A stretch of DNA of 64,000 bases from CAWINH01 sp963837425 (lineage in GTDB: Bacteria > Chloroflexota > Limnocylindria > QHBO01), in the NCBI GenBank assembly GCA_963837425.1, contig CAWINH010000005.1, positions 362,979 to 426,978 on the forward strand, read 5' to 3'. The position numbers were made by a program, and so were the translations under genes. Below the pieces are notes generated by a model. It made no database searches. It worked only from the letters and a program-made list of their open reading frames with translations, and had not been told where the DNA came from. This document shows, in pieces, positions 50,803 through 58,680 of the stretch. How positions within the stretch are numbered: position 1 is the stretch's first letter; each line of letters begins with the position of its first letter.

Positions 50803-52817
50803 GCCCGGACCCGCCGTCCGGCTGGTCTACCGGCCTGCTGGCCACCCTGACCGCGATCTTCGCGACCTTCGTCCCCGGGGAGGAAGAGCGGGCTCGGCGC
50901 CACGCTCACCTGGCGGCGGAGACCCTCTCCGCCGCGGTCGACCCCGGCGAGGTGCGCCTGCTGAAGGTCGCCCTCCGCGGGCTCGAGATCCCGGCCTCCA
51001 ACCTGGCGCTGGCCGGCGCGTGGGGTCGCTTCTCATCGATGGATGTCGGGCGACGTGAACGCGTCCTCCTCGCATGGTCGCGCCACCCCATCCCACGCCT
51101 GCGTACCGCCTACCAGGCGCTGAAACGACTTGCCCTCTTCCTCGCATTCGGTGACGGCGGCGAGGATGACGCCCGGCCGGCGAACCCGTTCTGGGAGCGG
51201 ATCGGGTATGAGCCGATGCCGGTGGCCGAGGCCGCGGCGCCGTCGATCCGGCCACTTGGCGTGGAGCGCCGCGGCGAGCCCTTGGAGCTCGCGGCCGACG
51301 TCGTGATCGTCGGCTCGGGCGCAGGCGGCGGGATATGCGCCGCGCGTCTGGCGGAGACCGGCCTGCGACCGCTCGTCATCGAGGCAGGGCCATACGTTGC
51401 CGAGCCGCGGATGCCGCGCGTGGAGGCGGCCGCGTTCCGCGACCTGTACCTGGACCGTGGCACGACCTCGACGAGCGACCTCGGGGTCATGATCCTCGCC
51501 GGCCACGGCCTGGGTGGCGGCACGACGATCAACTGGACGACGGCGATTGCGCCACCGGACTGGCTGCGCGAGAGCTGGGCCACCACCCACGGGCTCGGTG
51601 GTTTCGACGGTCCGCAGACCGAGGCCGATATCGACCGGCTGCGCACCGAGCTCGACCTGCGACCGCCGACGATCATCCCTCCCAAGGATCGGGTCATCCT
51701 CGACGGGGCGGCCGCACTGGGCTGGGAGGCGGGGCCAACGGAGCGCAATGCGGGTCCCTGCACCGAGTGCGGCGCGTGCGGGTTCGGCTGCCCAGGCGGG
51801 GCCAAGCGCTCCGGGCTGCGCGCCCATCTCGCCGACGCGGCGGCGCGCGGCGCGAGGTTCCTCGTCGATGCGAAGGTCGAGCGGGTGGAGATGGCCGGCA
51901 GCGCGGTGGCCGGCGTGTCGGGGACGCTCCGCTCGCCCGAGGGAGAGACACCGTTCCGCGTCCGGTCACCGCTCGTCGTCGTTGCCGCGGGCGCGCTGCG
52001 CACGCCGCTCATCCTTCAGCGCTCGGGTGTGCCGCACCCGGAAATCGGCCGCCATCTGCGCTTGCACCCGACGGTGGCGATCGCGGTCCGCATGCCGCAG
52101 CCGGTCGACATGTGGAAGGGACCGACCCAGGCGGCTCGCTCGCTCCAGTTCTGGCGGCCGGGTCCCGCGGACGGCGTCGGCATCGGCGGAGCCCATGGCG
52201 GATTCGTTATCGAGTCTGCGCCCGCCCATCCGGGGCTGATCGCCGCCGCCCAACCGTGGGAGGGCGGGGCGGCCGAGCTCGACGCGATGGAGGGGTCGCG
52301 CTTCTCGGCGCCGCTGATCGGCATCGTGCGGGACCACGGCGCCGGACGGGTCCGATCGTCACGCGGCGGCTGGCCGCGGATCGAGTACCGCCTCGATGAC
52401 CGCGACGGAGCGACAGCGCGGCGTGCGCTGATCGAGATGGCGCGGATGGCCCGCGCCGCCGGGGCGGTCGAGATCGTCGCTCTCGCCACGCCGGGCTTGC
52501 GCTGGCGCGCGACGGACGGGCCGCCGGCGTTCGACGCCTTCTGCAAGGGGCTGGGACGCGTCTCGGTGGCACCCAACCGGGCCAGCCTGTTCAGCGCGCA
52601 CCAGATGGGAAGCGCGCGCGCCGGCGCGGATCCACGCCGTCACCCGTGTGATCCTGACGGGCGGGTCCGGGTCGATACCCGGGGCTCCATCCAGCGCGGG
52701 CTGTACGTCGGCGACGCCTCGCTCTTCCCGACCGCCGCCGGCGTGAACCCGATGCTCACCGTCATGGCCATGGCCGAACGGACGGCGCGGGCCCTGCTTG
52801 CGGACCGCGCCGGCTAG
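50799..52817 (+). CDS. GMC-family FAD-dependent oxidoreductase, long-chain-alcohol-oxidase-like
   Basis: A 672-residue protein. A helical N-terminal domain of about 130 residues precedes the FAD-binding VVIVGSGAGGGICAARLAETG. Next come GTTINWTTAIAPPDW and ECGACGFGCPGGAKRSG, a Cys-rich segment typical of FAO-type long-chain alcohol oxidases. The C-terminal HQMGSARAGADPRRH and YVGDASLFPTAAGVNPMLTVM hold the catalytic-pocket His and FAD residues. It oxidises a primary alcohol to an aldehyde. Translation is coupled to the channel gene by ATGA. Confidence 0.88.
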   Translation: MSPDPPSGWSTGLLATLTAIFATFVPGEEERARRHAHLAAETLSAAVDPGEVRLLKVALRGLEIPASNLALAGAWGRFSSMDVGRRERVLLAWSRHPIPRLRTAYQALKRLALFLAFGDGGEDDARPANPFWERIGYEPMPVAEAAAPSIRPLGVERRGEPLELAADVVIVGSGAGGGICAARLAETGLRPLVIEAGPYVAEPRMPRVEAAAFRDLYLDRGTTSTSDLGVMILAGHGLGGGTTINWTTAIAPPDWLRESWATTHGLGGFDGPQTEADIDRLRTELDLRPPTIIPPKDRVILDGAAALGWEAGPTERNAGPCTECGACGFGCPGGAKRSGLRAHLADAAARGARFLVDAKVERVEMAGSAVAGVSGTLRSPEGETPFRVRSPLVVVAAGALRTPLILQRSGVPHPEIGRHLRLHPTVAIAVRMPQPVDMWKGPTQAARSLQFWRPGPADGVGIGGAHGGFVIESAPAHPGLIAAAQPWEGGAAELDAMEGSRFSAPLIGIVRDHGAGRVRSSRGGWPRIEYRLDDRDGATARRALIEMARMARAAGAVEIVALATPGLRWRATDGPPAFDAFCKGLGRVSVAPNRASLFSAHQMGSARAGADPRRHPCDPDGRVRVDTRGSIQRGLYVGDASLFPTAAGVNPMLTVMAMAERTARALLADRAG

Positions 52818-52823
52818 GAGGGC

Positions 52824-53696
52824 TCAACGAAGCTGCGGAAGCACCTCGGAGCCAATCCGCTCCAGCCGCGTCGTATCGCTGACGCCCCGCACGCTGAAGA
52901 TCACGTGCTGGACCCCGGCCTCGAGAAGCGCACCCAGGCGCTCGACGGTCTCCGACGGCGACTCCCGCTCGAGGTCAATCGACTGGAGGTTGCTGCGCTC
53001 GATCTCCTCGTACGGGCGGCCGAGCCGCTCGCAATGCTCGCGCAGCACGGCGTACTTGTGCGCAACGCGCTCCGGCCCGCCGAACACGTTGCACGCGTCC
53101 GCGTACTGTGCCACCAGGCGCAGCGTCTTCCGCTCTCCCCCGCCGCCGATCATGATCGGCACCCGAGGACGGCTGACCGCCTGCGGCGAGTTGAGGAGGC
53201 GGGTGGCGATCACGTGCCGCCCCTCGTACGCCTCCCCGCTGCCGCTGCCGTCGGCCCACATCGCGTTCGCCATCTGCAGCGTCTCCTCGAGCCACTCGAA
53301 GCGCTCGCCGAGCGGCGGCATCGGGAACCCGAGGCCGGCGGACTCCTCCTCGTTCCAGGCCGCGCCGATCCCGAACCAGGCGCGTCCGCCGGAGATGACG
53401 TCGAGGGTGGTGGTGGCCTTGATCCAGAGCGCAGGCGCCCGATAGTGGATGCCCCCCACCATGAGCCCCAGCCGCGCCCGCTCGGAGTGGGCGGCCATGA
53501 AGCCGAGCGCGGTCATCCCCTCCAGCATCGGCGCCTCCGGCGGCCCCAGCCCGCGGATCTGGAAGAAGTGGTCCATGACCCAGATTGAATCGAGCCCGAT
53601 GTCGTCCGCCGTCCGCGTCACGCGTGCCAGCGTCGGCCCGATCGCCGCTCCCCCGCCCGGCCACGTGAAGTTGTTTATCTGCAGCCCGAATTTCAT
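52824..53696 (-). CDS. LLM-class F420-dependent oxidoreductase
   Basis: A 290-residue luciferase-like enzyme. DSIWVMDHFFQIRGLG, HSERARLGLMVGGIHYRAPALW, SGGRAWFGIGAAWNEEE and PIMIGGGGERKTLRLVAQYADACNVF form the usual TIGR03560-type LLM pattern. It probably uses F420 or FMN. Convergent with the GMC gene, 6 bases between their stops. Substrate is unknown. Confidence 0.88.
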   Translation of the reverse strand: MKFGLQINNFTWPGGGAAIGPTLARVTRTADDIGLDSIWVMDHFFQIRGLGPPEAPMLEGMTALGFMAAHSERARLGLMVGGIHYRAPALWIKATTTLDVISGGRAWFGIGAAWNEEESAGLGFPMPPLGERFEWLEETLQMANAMWADGSGSGEAYEGRHVIATRLLNSPQAVSRPRVPIMIGGGGERKTLRLVAQYADACNVFGGPERVAHKYAVLREHCERLGRPYEEIERSNLQSIDLERESPSETVERLGALLEAGVQHVIFSVRGVSDTTRLERIGSEVLPQLR

Positions 53697-53777
53697 TGCG
53701 CCTTCATCCCGGACGGATCGCAGCGTTGAGCCGCCTAGCGTAGCGTCCGCCAGCGGTCCGCGCGGTGCCCGCGGTGG

Positions 53778-53987
53778 TCAGTTGGCCGATGCGTCGATCA
53801 ACTGTACGACGGACTGCCGTGGAGCGGTGCCTTCTGCGCCGCGTCCGGCGTCGGCGTTCGGCAGCAGATACCAGAACACGAGACCCAGGAAGATGGCGAT
53901 GACCGCAAGGCTCGCCAGGGTCCCGGCGCTCGATCGCGATTGGCGGGCGTCGGCCGCGGATCGATGAGCAGCATCGATGTCGGTCAC
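53778..53987 (-). CDS. Small single-pass membrane protein
   Basis: A 69-residue protein with one transmembrane helix, TLASLAVIAIFLGLVFWYLLP, between hydrophilic ends. The GTG at 53985-53987 is in the GTGA overlap with the upstream small gene. No family is recognised. It is probably translated together with the upstream lmo0937-type protein. Confidence 0.6.
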   Translation of the reverse strand: MTDIDAAHRSAADARQSRSSAGTLASLAVIAIFLGLVFWYLLPNADAGRGAEGTAPRQSVVQLIDASAN

Positions 53988-54130
53988 ACCGTCCTCCGCC
54001 CCGACAGGAGCTGCACCACCAGCACGACGGCTGCGATGACGAGCAGGAGGTGGATGAACGAGCCTCCGACCGAGCCGATCAGCCCGAGCAGCCAGAGGAC
54101 GAGCAAGATGACGAGGATGGTCCAAAGCAT
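53984..54130 (-). CDS. Lmo0937/DUF5670-type small membrane protein
   Basis: A 48-residue hydrophobic protein with two helices, MLWTILVILLVLWLLGLIG and GGSFIHLLLVIAAVVLVVQLL, separated by SVGGSF. This is the Lmo0937-family pattern of stress-associated small proteins. AAGGAG lies six bases before the ATG at 54128-54130. A 170-base 5' gap precedes it, with no gene. The downstream small membrane gene overlaps it by 4 bases. Confidence 0.8.
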   Translation of the reverse strand: MLWTILVILLVLWLLGLIGSVGGSFIHLLLVIAAVVLVVQLLSGRRTV

Positions 54131-54299
54131 GACGTCTCCTTCGATTTGGTTGCGGGCGCGGCGTGCTTTCCGCGCGATCCGGAGTGCCGCGCCGGCGGGC
54201 ATGCAGGACAGCCTGCGGGCAGGAACGCTGCGGGCGCGCCCAATTGGGAGTGGGAAACGTTGCAAGAGCATGCCGATGGGCCGAGGAGGGGACTCGGGG
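54131..54299. other. Intergenic region with possible stress-type promoter
   Basis: No gene is seen. On the minus strand GTTT at 54251-54254 followed 13 bases later by GGGCGC resembles a sigma-B-like pattern (GTTT...GGG), consistent with the stress-associated small gene downstream; the match is weak and other elements may be used. Confidence 0.25.
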
Positions 54300-54590
54300 T
54301 CAGCGCTCGACGGTGACTCCGTGCCAGAACGCGACGTAGCCGCGCACGTGGTTCGCCGCCTCCTTCGTCTCGGGGTAGTACCAGGCGGCATCGCTGTTCA
54401 CGGCGTCGTCCACGACCACGTCGTAGTAGCTGGCAGTCCCCTTCCAGCCGCAGACGGTGTGCGTGTCCGATGGCCGCAGCAGGTCGGTGCGCACGGAACC
54501 GGGTGGGAAGTAGACGTTGCCTTCCACGATCTGCACCGCACCGGGGTCCGCTTCGGCGAGGACCACTCCGTGCCAGGTTGCGCGGGTCAT
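54300..54590 (-). CDS. DUF427-family protein
   Basis: A 96-residue protein with the DUF427 core: TWHGVVLAEADPG, VYFPPGSV, and CGWKGTASYYDVVVDD with AAWYYPETKEAANHVRGYVAFW. The family forms a small beta-barrel of unknown function. The ATG at 54588-54590 precedes the fold directly. It ends upstream of the Lmo0937-type gene and follows the diguanylate cyclase by 21 bases. Confidence 0.87.
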   Translation of the reverse strand: MTRATWHGVVLAEADPGAVQIVEGNVYFPPGSVRTDLLRPSDTHTVCGWKGTASYYDVVVDDAVNSDAAWYYPETKEAANHVRGYVAFWHGVTVER

Positions 54591-54611
54591 TGCACGCGCA
54601 ATCGTACCGGG

Positions 54612-55790
54612 TCAACCGGCGGTGCGCACACGCGCCCGAGGCGTCACCTCGTCGCCGACGGCCACGCGGTCCCGCCCATCACGCTTGGCCTGGTAGAGCG
54701 CCTGGTCGGCGCGCCGCAGGAGGGGCAGCGGATCCGATGAGCTGAAGCGATCGGCGGCGGCCACCCCGGCGCTGATCGTCAGCCCGTCGCCGCCGGTCGC
54801 GAGGTCATCGCGGACCGTGACCCGGATGCGCTCCGCAAGCTGGGCAGCGCCGTCGACCTCCCCGCCCGGGATGAGCACCAGGAACTCCTCGCCGCCGTAC
54901 CGGAACACGAGGTCGCCGCCACGGACCGTGTCGCGCAACAGCTCGCCGATCCGCGCCAGCGCCGCGTCGCCGGCAAGGTGGCCGGACCGGTCGTTGAAGT
55001 TCTTGAAATGGTCGAGATCCAGGAGGATCGCCGCCAGGCGTTGACCGGCGAGGCTGGCCAGCGCCTCATCGAGGCCGCGTCGGTTGCCGAGACCGGTGAC
55101 GGCGTCGACGCGGGCCGTCTCGACCAGCTCCCGGTTCAGCTCGGTCACCAGGTGCTCCTGGCGCTGAGAATTCTGGGAGAGCGCCCTCAGCTCGAACTGC
55201 TGCTCGAGGCCGCGACGCAGCCGGAGGTACGACAGCTCCTGGCCAACTGCGCTGGCCAACGCGGCCATGGCCACGACCACGAGCTGGTTGACACTCATCA
55301 CCGGCCCGCTGAACCCGCCACGGGAGGCGATCACCGCGATGACCAGCGCGGCAGCCACCCAGGTGGCGTGCCATCTCGGTCGCCACGGAAGAAAGAGCCC
55401 GGAGGCGACCAGCAGGGTGGACAGGTATGCGAGCGAGACGTCCGGCGAGCTGCTCGCGGTGCCGCGCTCGAGCACGAGGACGGTGACGATCATCAGCAGC
55501 AGCGTGAGCGCGACGGGCTCGGCACGGGCGCCACGACGCATGGCCACCAGCCCGCCCAGCACGCCGAGCATCTCGACGACGGCGATGAGCGCCCCGGGTC
55601 GCGCTCCGCTTCCAATGCGTAGCAGGTCCTCGGCGGCATCGGCCGCCAGGAGGACGATGAGCAGCGGTCCACCAATCAGCATCGCCTGGCGCATGGCGCG
55701 CGCCAGCGTGGCGTCCACGCGGCGGCGGACGGCCGAAGACCGCGGAGTCCGGCCCCGCCGATCCGATGGCTGGGGCCAGGAGGCCATCAC
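54612..55790 (-). CDS. Membrane-bound diguanylate cyclase (GGDEF)
   Basis: A 392-residue protein. About six transmembrane helices in residues 25-195 form the sensor; an intervening helix RRGLEQQFELRALSQNSQRQ leads to GGDEF: the signature is YGGEEFLVLIPG, with an I-site RGGD five residues before it (product-feedback motif). It makes cyclic-di-GMP. DLDHFKNFND provides the metal site. The sensor is unlike MASE1. It lies upstream of the IS element. Confidence 0.92.
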   Translation of the reverse strand: MMASWPQPSDRRGRTPRSSAVRRRVDATLARAMRQAMLIGGPLLIVLLAADAAEDLLRIGSGARPGALIAVVEMLGVLGGLVAMRRGARAEPVALTLLLMIVTVLVLERGTASSSPDVSLAYLSTLLVASGLFLPWRPRWHATWVAAALVIAVIASRGGFSGPVMSVNQLVVVAMAALASAVGQELSYLRLRRGLEQQFELRALSQNSQRQEHLVTELNRELVETARVDAVTGLGNRRGLDEALASLAGQRLAAILLDLDHFKNFNDRSGHLAGDAALARIGELLRDTVRGGDLVFRYGGEEFLVLIPGGEVDGAAQLAERIRVTVRDDLATGGDGLTISAGVAAADRFSSSDPLPLLRRADQALYQAKRDGRDRVAVGDEVTPRARVRTAG

Positions 55791-55838
55791 GATGCCCCGA
55801 TGGTGGCCCCCCGCTCCGGGTCCGGGTATCGTCCGATG

Positions 55839-55857
55839 GTCCTGCCCTGTGCAGGAC
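55839..55857. other. Short perfect hairpin near the IS element
   Basis: GTCCTGC at 55839-55845 and GCAGGAC at 55851-55857 pair around CCTGT. It lies between the diguanylate cyclase start and the IS. No T-tract follows. It may be a terminator for the TrpB-like gene, separated from it by the insertion, or an operator; either is speculative. Confidence 0.35.
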
Positions 55858-55906
55858 AGTGGCCGGGGAGGCGGCGCCGGCAGGACACACCGACGCCGCC
55901 ATCGGC

Positions 55907-55912
55907 CTAGAT
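55907..55912. repeat. Left target-site duplication of the IS element
   Basis: CCTAGA, matching 56946-56951. The right copy provides the stop codons for the transposase and the convergent TrpB-like gene. Confidence 0.85.
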
Positions 55913-56945
55913 GTACTTCCCAAAGACGTTGTTGACAGATGAGAGCCTCCGAGCACGGTACGGGGTGTCAAAGCTCCACACCGTGAGGAGGCTCTCATGG
56001 CCCATCCTAGGGCACGTCTTAACGTCTTTGGCCGGCAGCTGTTGGTGAGCCGGGTGGATGACCGGGGCTGGCCGGTAGCGCTGGCCGCCGAGTCGCTCGG
56101 CATCAGCCGCGCCACCGCCTACAAGTGGCTGCGTCGCCACCGCAGCGAGGGGCTGGCTGGCCTGAGTGACCGCAGTTCGCGACCGGTCCGCTCGCCGCGC
56201 CGGCTGCCGCCCGAGCAGGTAGCCCGCATCGTCCGCATGCGGGCGCGACGTCGCTATGGTCCGCATCGCCTGGCACCGCTGGTCGGATCGCCACGCTCGA
56301 CGGTCTATGCCGTGCTGCGGCGGGCCGGCCTGAGCCGGCTGCGCGACGCCGACCGGGTGACCGCGGCGCCGGTGCGCTACACCGCCTGTCACCCGGGCGC
56401 GCTCCTGCACCAGGATCACAAGAAGCTGGGCCGCATCCCGCCTGGCGGGGGGCACCGCGTGCTGGGGCGTGAACGACGGCGACGCGATCGGACCCCGATC
56501 GGCTACGACCACTTCGAGGTGGTGGTCGACGACGCCAGCCGGGTGGCGGTGGTGGTGCCGGTTCCCGACGAGAGCGGCGTCAGCGCGGCGGCCGCCCTCG
56601 AGATCGCGGCCGAGCGCTTCGCCCAGCTTGGCGTGCGCATCGAGCGCGTGCTGACCGACAACGCCTTCGCCTACCGCGGGACGGCCTACACCGGCGTCCG
56701 CGAGCAGCTCGGGGCGCGCCACAGCCGCACCCGACCCTATCGGCCGCAGACCAACGGCAAGGCCGAGCGTTTCATCAAGACCCTGCTGGCCGAGTGGGCC
56801 TACGCCCGCCGCTACCGCTCCAACGATGAGCGCCTCGCGGCGCTGCCACGTTGGGTCGACTTCTACAATCACGGACGACCCCACACCGCACTCCGAGGCC
56901 TCGCGCCAATGCCGGTGCTTGTCAACAACGTCCGTGGGAACCACA
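55913..56945 (+). mobile_element. Complete IS481-type insertion sequence
   Basis: The element is 1033 bases with imperfect 26-base inverted ends, TGTACTTCCCAAAGACGTTG onward at 55913-55938 and its complement at 56920-56945 (22 of 26 match; inner 21 bases differ at two). The ends are TGT...ACA as in IS481. A direct repeat CCTAGA flanks it at 55907-55912 and 56946-56951, a 6-base target duplication. It sits exactly at the end of the TrpB-like gene and appears intact and recent. Only one copy is in this window. Confidence 0.93.
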
Positions 56946-56950
56946 CCTAG
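55997..56950 (+). CDS. IS481-family transposase
   Basis: A 317-residue transposase. An N-terminal HTH (LAAESLGISRATAYKWLRRH) precedes a DDE catalytic core: Asp in FEVVVDDASR, Asp in RVLTDNAFAY, and Glu in NGKAERFIKTLLAEW. SRTRPYRPQTNGKAERF is the IS481/IS3-type signature. The reading frame has no stop inside the element; the stop TAG comes from the target duplication, so the C-terminus of a copy depends on where it inserted. Confidence 0.94.
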   Translation: MAHPRARLNVFGRQLLVSRVDDRGWPVALAAESLGISRATAYKWLRRHRSEGLAGLSDRSSRPVRSPRRLPPEQVARIVRMRARRRYGPHRLAPLVGSPRSTVYAVLRRAGLSRLRDADRVTAAPVRYTACHPGALLHQDHKKLGRIPPGGGHRVLGRERRRRDRTPIGYDHFEVVVDDASRVAVVVPVPDESGVSAAAALEIAAERFAQLGVRIERVLTDNAFAYRGTAYTGVREQLGARHSRTRPYRPQTNGKAERFIKTLLAEWAYARRYRSNDERLAALPRWVDFYNHGRPHTALRGLAPMPVLVNNVRGNHT

Positions 56951-56951
56951 A
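56946..56951. repeat. Right target-site duplication of the IS element
   Basis: CCTAGA. On the plus strand TAG at 56948-56950 ends the transposase; on the minus strand TAG (56947-56949) ends the TrpB-like gene. Confidence 0.85.
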
Positions 56952-58305
56952 CCGCGATCGCCTCTTCGCGCTCCCTGGCGGGCGCCTCGAACGCGACGTC
57001 GGTGAGCTCTCCGGCCAGGTAGGCGTCGTAGGCCGCCATGTCGAAGAAGCCGTGGCCGGAAAGGTTGAACAGGATCACCCGCTCCTCCCCGTCCTGCCGC
57101 GCCGCGATTGCCTCGTCGATCGCCGCGCGAATGGCGTGCGAGGTCTCCGGCGCCGGCACGATTCCCTCCGTGCGCGCGAACTGCACCGCCGCCTCGAAAC
57201 ACGGGTTCTGGGCGTAGGCCCGCGCCTCGAGGAAGCCGAGCTCGTAGAGGTGGCTGATGAGGGGTGCCATCCCGTGGTACCGGAGGCCTCCGGCGTGGAT
57301 CGGCGCGGGCACGAATTCGTTGCCGAGCGTGTGCATCTTCAGCAGCGGGGTGGTTCCCGCCGTGTCGCCGAAGTCGTACCGGTATTCACCCCGTGTCAGC
57401 GAGGGGCAGGACGCGGGCTCAACCGCCATGAATCGGGTCTCGCTCCGTCCATTGAGCCGCTCGGCGAGGAATGGGAACGCGATGCCCGCGAAGTTCGAGC
57501 CGCCCCCCGCGCAGCCGATCACGACGTCGGGTACGTCGCCGGCCATCGCCATCTGCTTGATCGCCTCCTGGCCGATCACCGTCTGATGGAGGAGCACGTG
57601 GTTCAGGACGCTGCCGAGCGAGTACTTCGTGTCGTCGCGCGTGGCGGCGATTTCGATCGCCTCGCTGATCGCGATCCCCAGGCTGCCGGTCGAATCGGGA
57701 TCGGCCGCCAGGATCGCCCGGCCGGCGTTCGTCTCCGACGACGGCGACGGAACGACGGACGCGCCCATCGTCTGGATGAAGCTGCGCCGGTACGGCTTCT
57801 GCTCGTAGCTGACGCGGACCATGAAGACCTTGGTCTCGATCCCGAACTGCGCGCCGGCGTAGGCGAGCGCGCTCCCCCACTGGCCGGCCCCGGTCTCGGT
57901 GACGAGGCGGGTGACTCCTTCCGCGCGGTTGTAGTACGCCTGTGCGAGCGCCGTGTTCGGCTTGTGGGAGCCCGGTGGGCTGACGCCCTCGTACTTGTAG
58001 TAAATGCGGGCCGGGGTGTTCAGCGAACGCTCGAGACCGAGCGCCCGGATCAGGGGAGAGGGCCGGTAGGTGCGGTACGCGTCGCGCACCGGCTCGGGAA
58101 TGGGGATGAGTCGCTCCGCGCTCACCTCCTGCTTGATGAGCTCCATCGGGAAGAGGGGGGCCAGCGCCTCCGGCCCGATCGGCTCACGGGTGGCCGGATG
58201 GAGCGGTGGCGGGAGCGGCTCGGGGAGATCCGCCGCGATGTTGTAGAAGTGCGTCGGCAGCTCCGCCTCGGGGAGCAGGAACCGACGCTGCTGCGCCTGG
58301 GACAT
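56947..58305 (-). CDS. trpB: TrpB-like tryptophan synthase beta chain (TrpB2 type)
   Basis: A 452-residue PLP enzyme of the TrpB-like family (TIGR01415-type). Schiff-base Lys115 lies in PPGSHKPNTAL; ETGAGQWGSALAYA and GCAGGGSNFAGIAFP bind substrate and PLP phosphate; the C-terminal LFNLSGHGFFDMAAY includes the terminal Ser/Gly loop. It condenses indole and serine, though TrpB2-type enzymes may act without TrpA. The ATG at 58303-58305 has GGAGGTG eight bases upstream. A T-box leader with a Trp specifier precedes it. No trpA or other trp gene is nearby. The stop codon is within the IS target duplication. Confidence 0.9.
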   Translation of the reverse strand: MSQAQQRRFLLPEAELPTHFYNIAADLPEPLPPPLHPATREPIGPEALAPLFPMELIKQEVSAERLIPIPEPVRDAYRTYRPSPLIRALGLERSLNTPARIYYKYEGVSPPGSHKPNTALAQAYYNRAEGVTRLVTETGAGQWGSALAYAGAQFGIETKVFMVRVSYEQKPYRRSFIQTMGASVVPSPSSETNAGRAILAADPDSTGSLGIAISEAIEIAATRDDTKYSLGSVLNHVLLHQTVIGQEAIKQMAMAGDVPDVVIGCAGGGSNFAGIAFPFLAERLNGRSETRFMAVEPASCPSLTRGEYRYDFGDTAGTTPLLKMHTLGNEFVPAPIHAGGLRYHGMAPLISHLYELGFLEARAYAQNPCFEAAVQFARTEGIVPAPETSHAIRAAIDEAIAARQDGEERVILFNLSGHGFFDMAAYDAYLAGELTDVAFEAPAREREEAIAV

Positions 58306-58640
58306 TTCGGTACACCTCCGAGAACAAATCGACCCCTCATCCTCAAAAGGACGAGGGGGTCTTCTCGTGGTGCCACCTTTGTTCCCCGGTGTTCTCACCC
58401 GGGCTCGTTTCGATCACGGCCGGCGACGTTCGCCCGCGATGACCTCGGCTTCGCTAACGGTGCCTCTCCGCCGGTGGCTACTGTGGCCGATGCGTGTGCC
58501 GGCCCGCGTTCGCCCCGGAGCTCACGGGTCCATTCGCCGATCGCGCCGCCGCCGGGGTTTCACTGCTCCCGGCTCCCTGTCGGCTCGCCTGATGCGGGTA
58601 CTCGTCCCGATCGTCGCCGTCTTCGGATGTGCGGCGGACG
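58306..58640 (-). promoter_or_regulatory. T-box riboswitch, tRNA-Trp (UGG) specifier
   Basis: The leader of the TrpB-like gene has the T-box features in order. On the minus strand GGGACGAGTA at 58608-58599 is the 5' Stem I motif, GGGAGCCGGGAGCAGTG follows, then CGAA-TGG-A-CCCGTGAGC. Aligned with the known B. subtilis glyQS leader (CGAAA-GGC-A-UUCUUGAGC), TGG at 58532-58530 occupies the specifier position, giving Trp. AGGTGGCACCACG at 58378-58366 is the antiterminator T-box core, and the terminator hairpin is at 58331-58361. Uncharged tRNA-Trp would thus promote transcription of trpB. Promoter boxes lie at 58638-58667. Confidence 0.88.
58331..58361 (-). terminator. Terminator hairpin of the T-box leader
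   Basis: On the minus strand GACCCCCTCGTCC (58361-58349), loop TTTT, then GAGGATGAGGGGTC (58344-58331) form a stem, followed by GATTTGTTCT. It excludes the antiterminator in the charged-tRNA state. It lies 26 bases before the trpB ATG. Confidence 0.8.
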
Positions 58641-58667
58641 GTACGGCGCCAGCGGTCCGATTGTCAA
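58638..58667 (-). promoter_or_regulatory. Probable promoter for the T-box/trpB transcript
   Basis: TTGACA at 58667-58662 is a perfect -35 box; 18 bases later TACCGT at 58643-58638 is a weak -10. Transcription would start near 58630, about 20 bases before Stem I. It lies just after the stop of the cNMP-domain kinase gene (58681). Confidence 0.6.
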
Positions 58668-58680
58668 GACCCGGGCCGGA

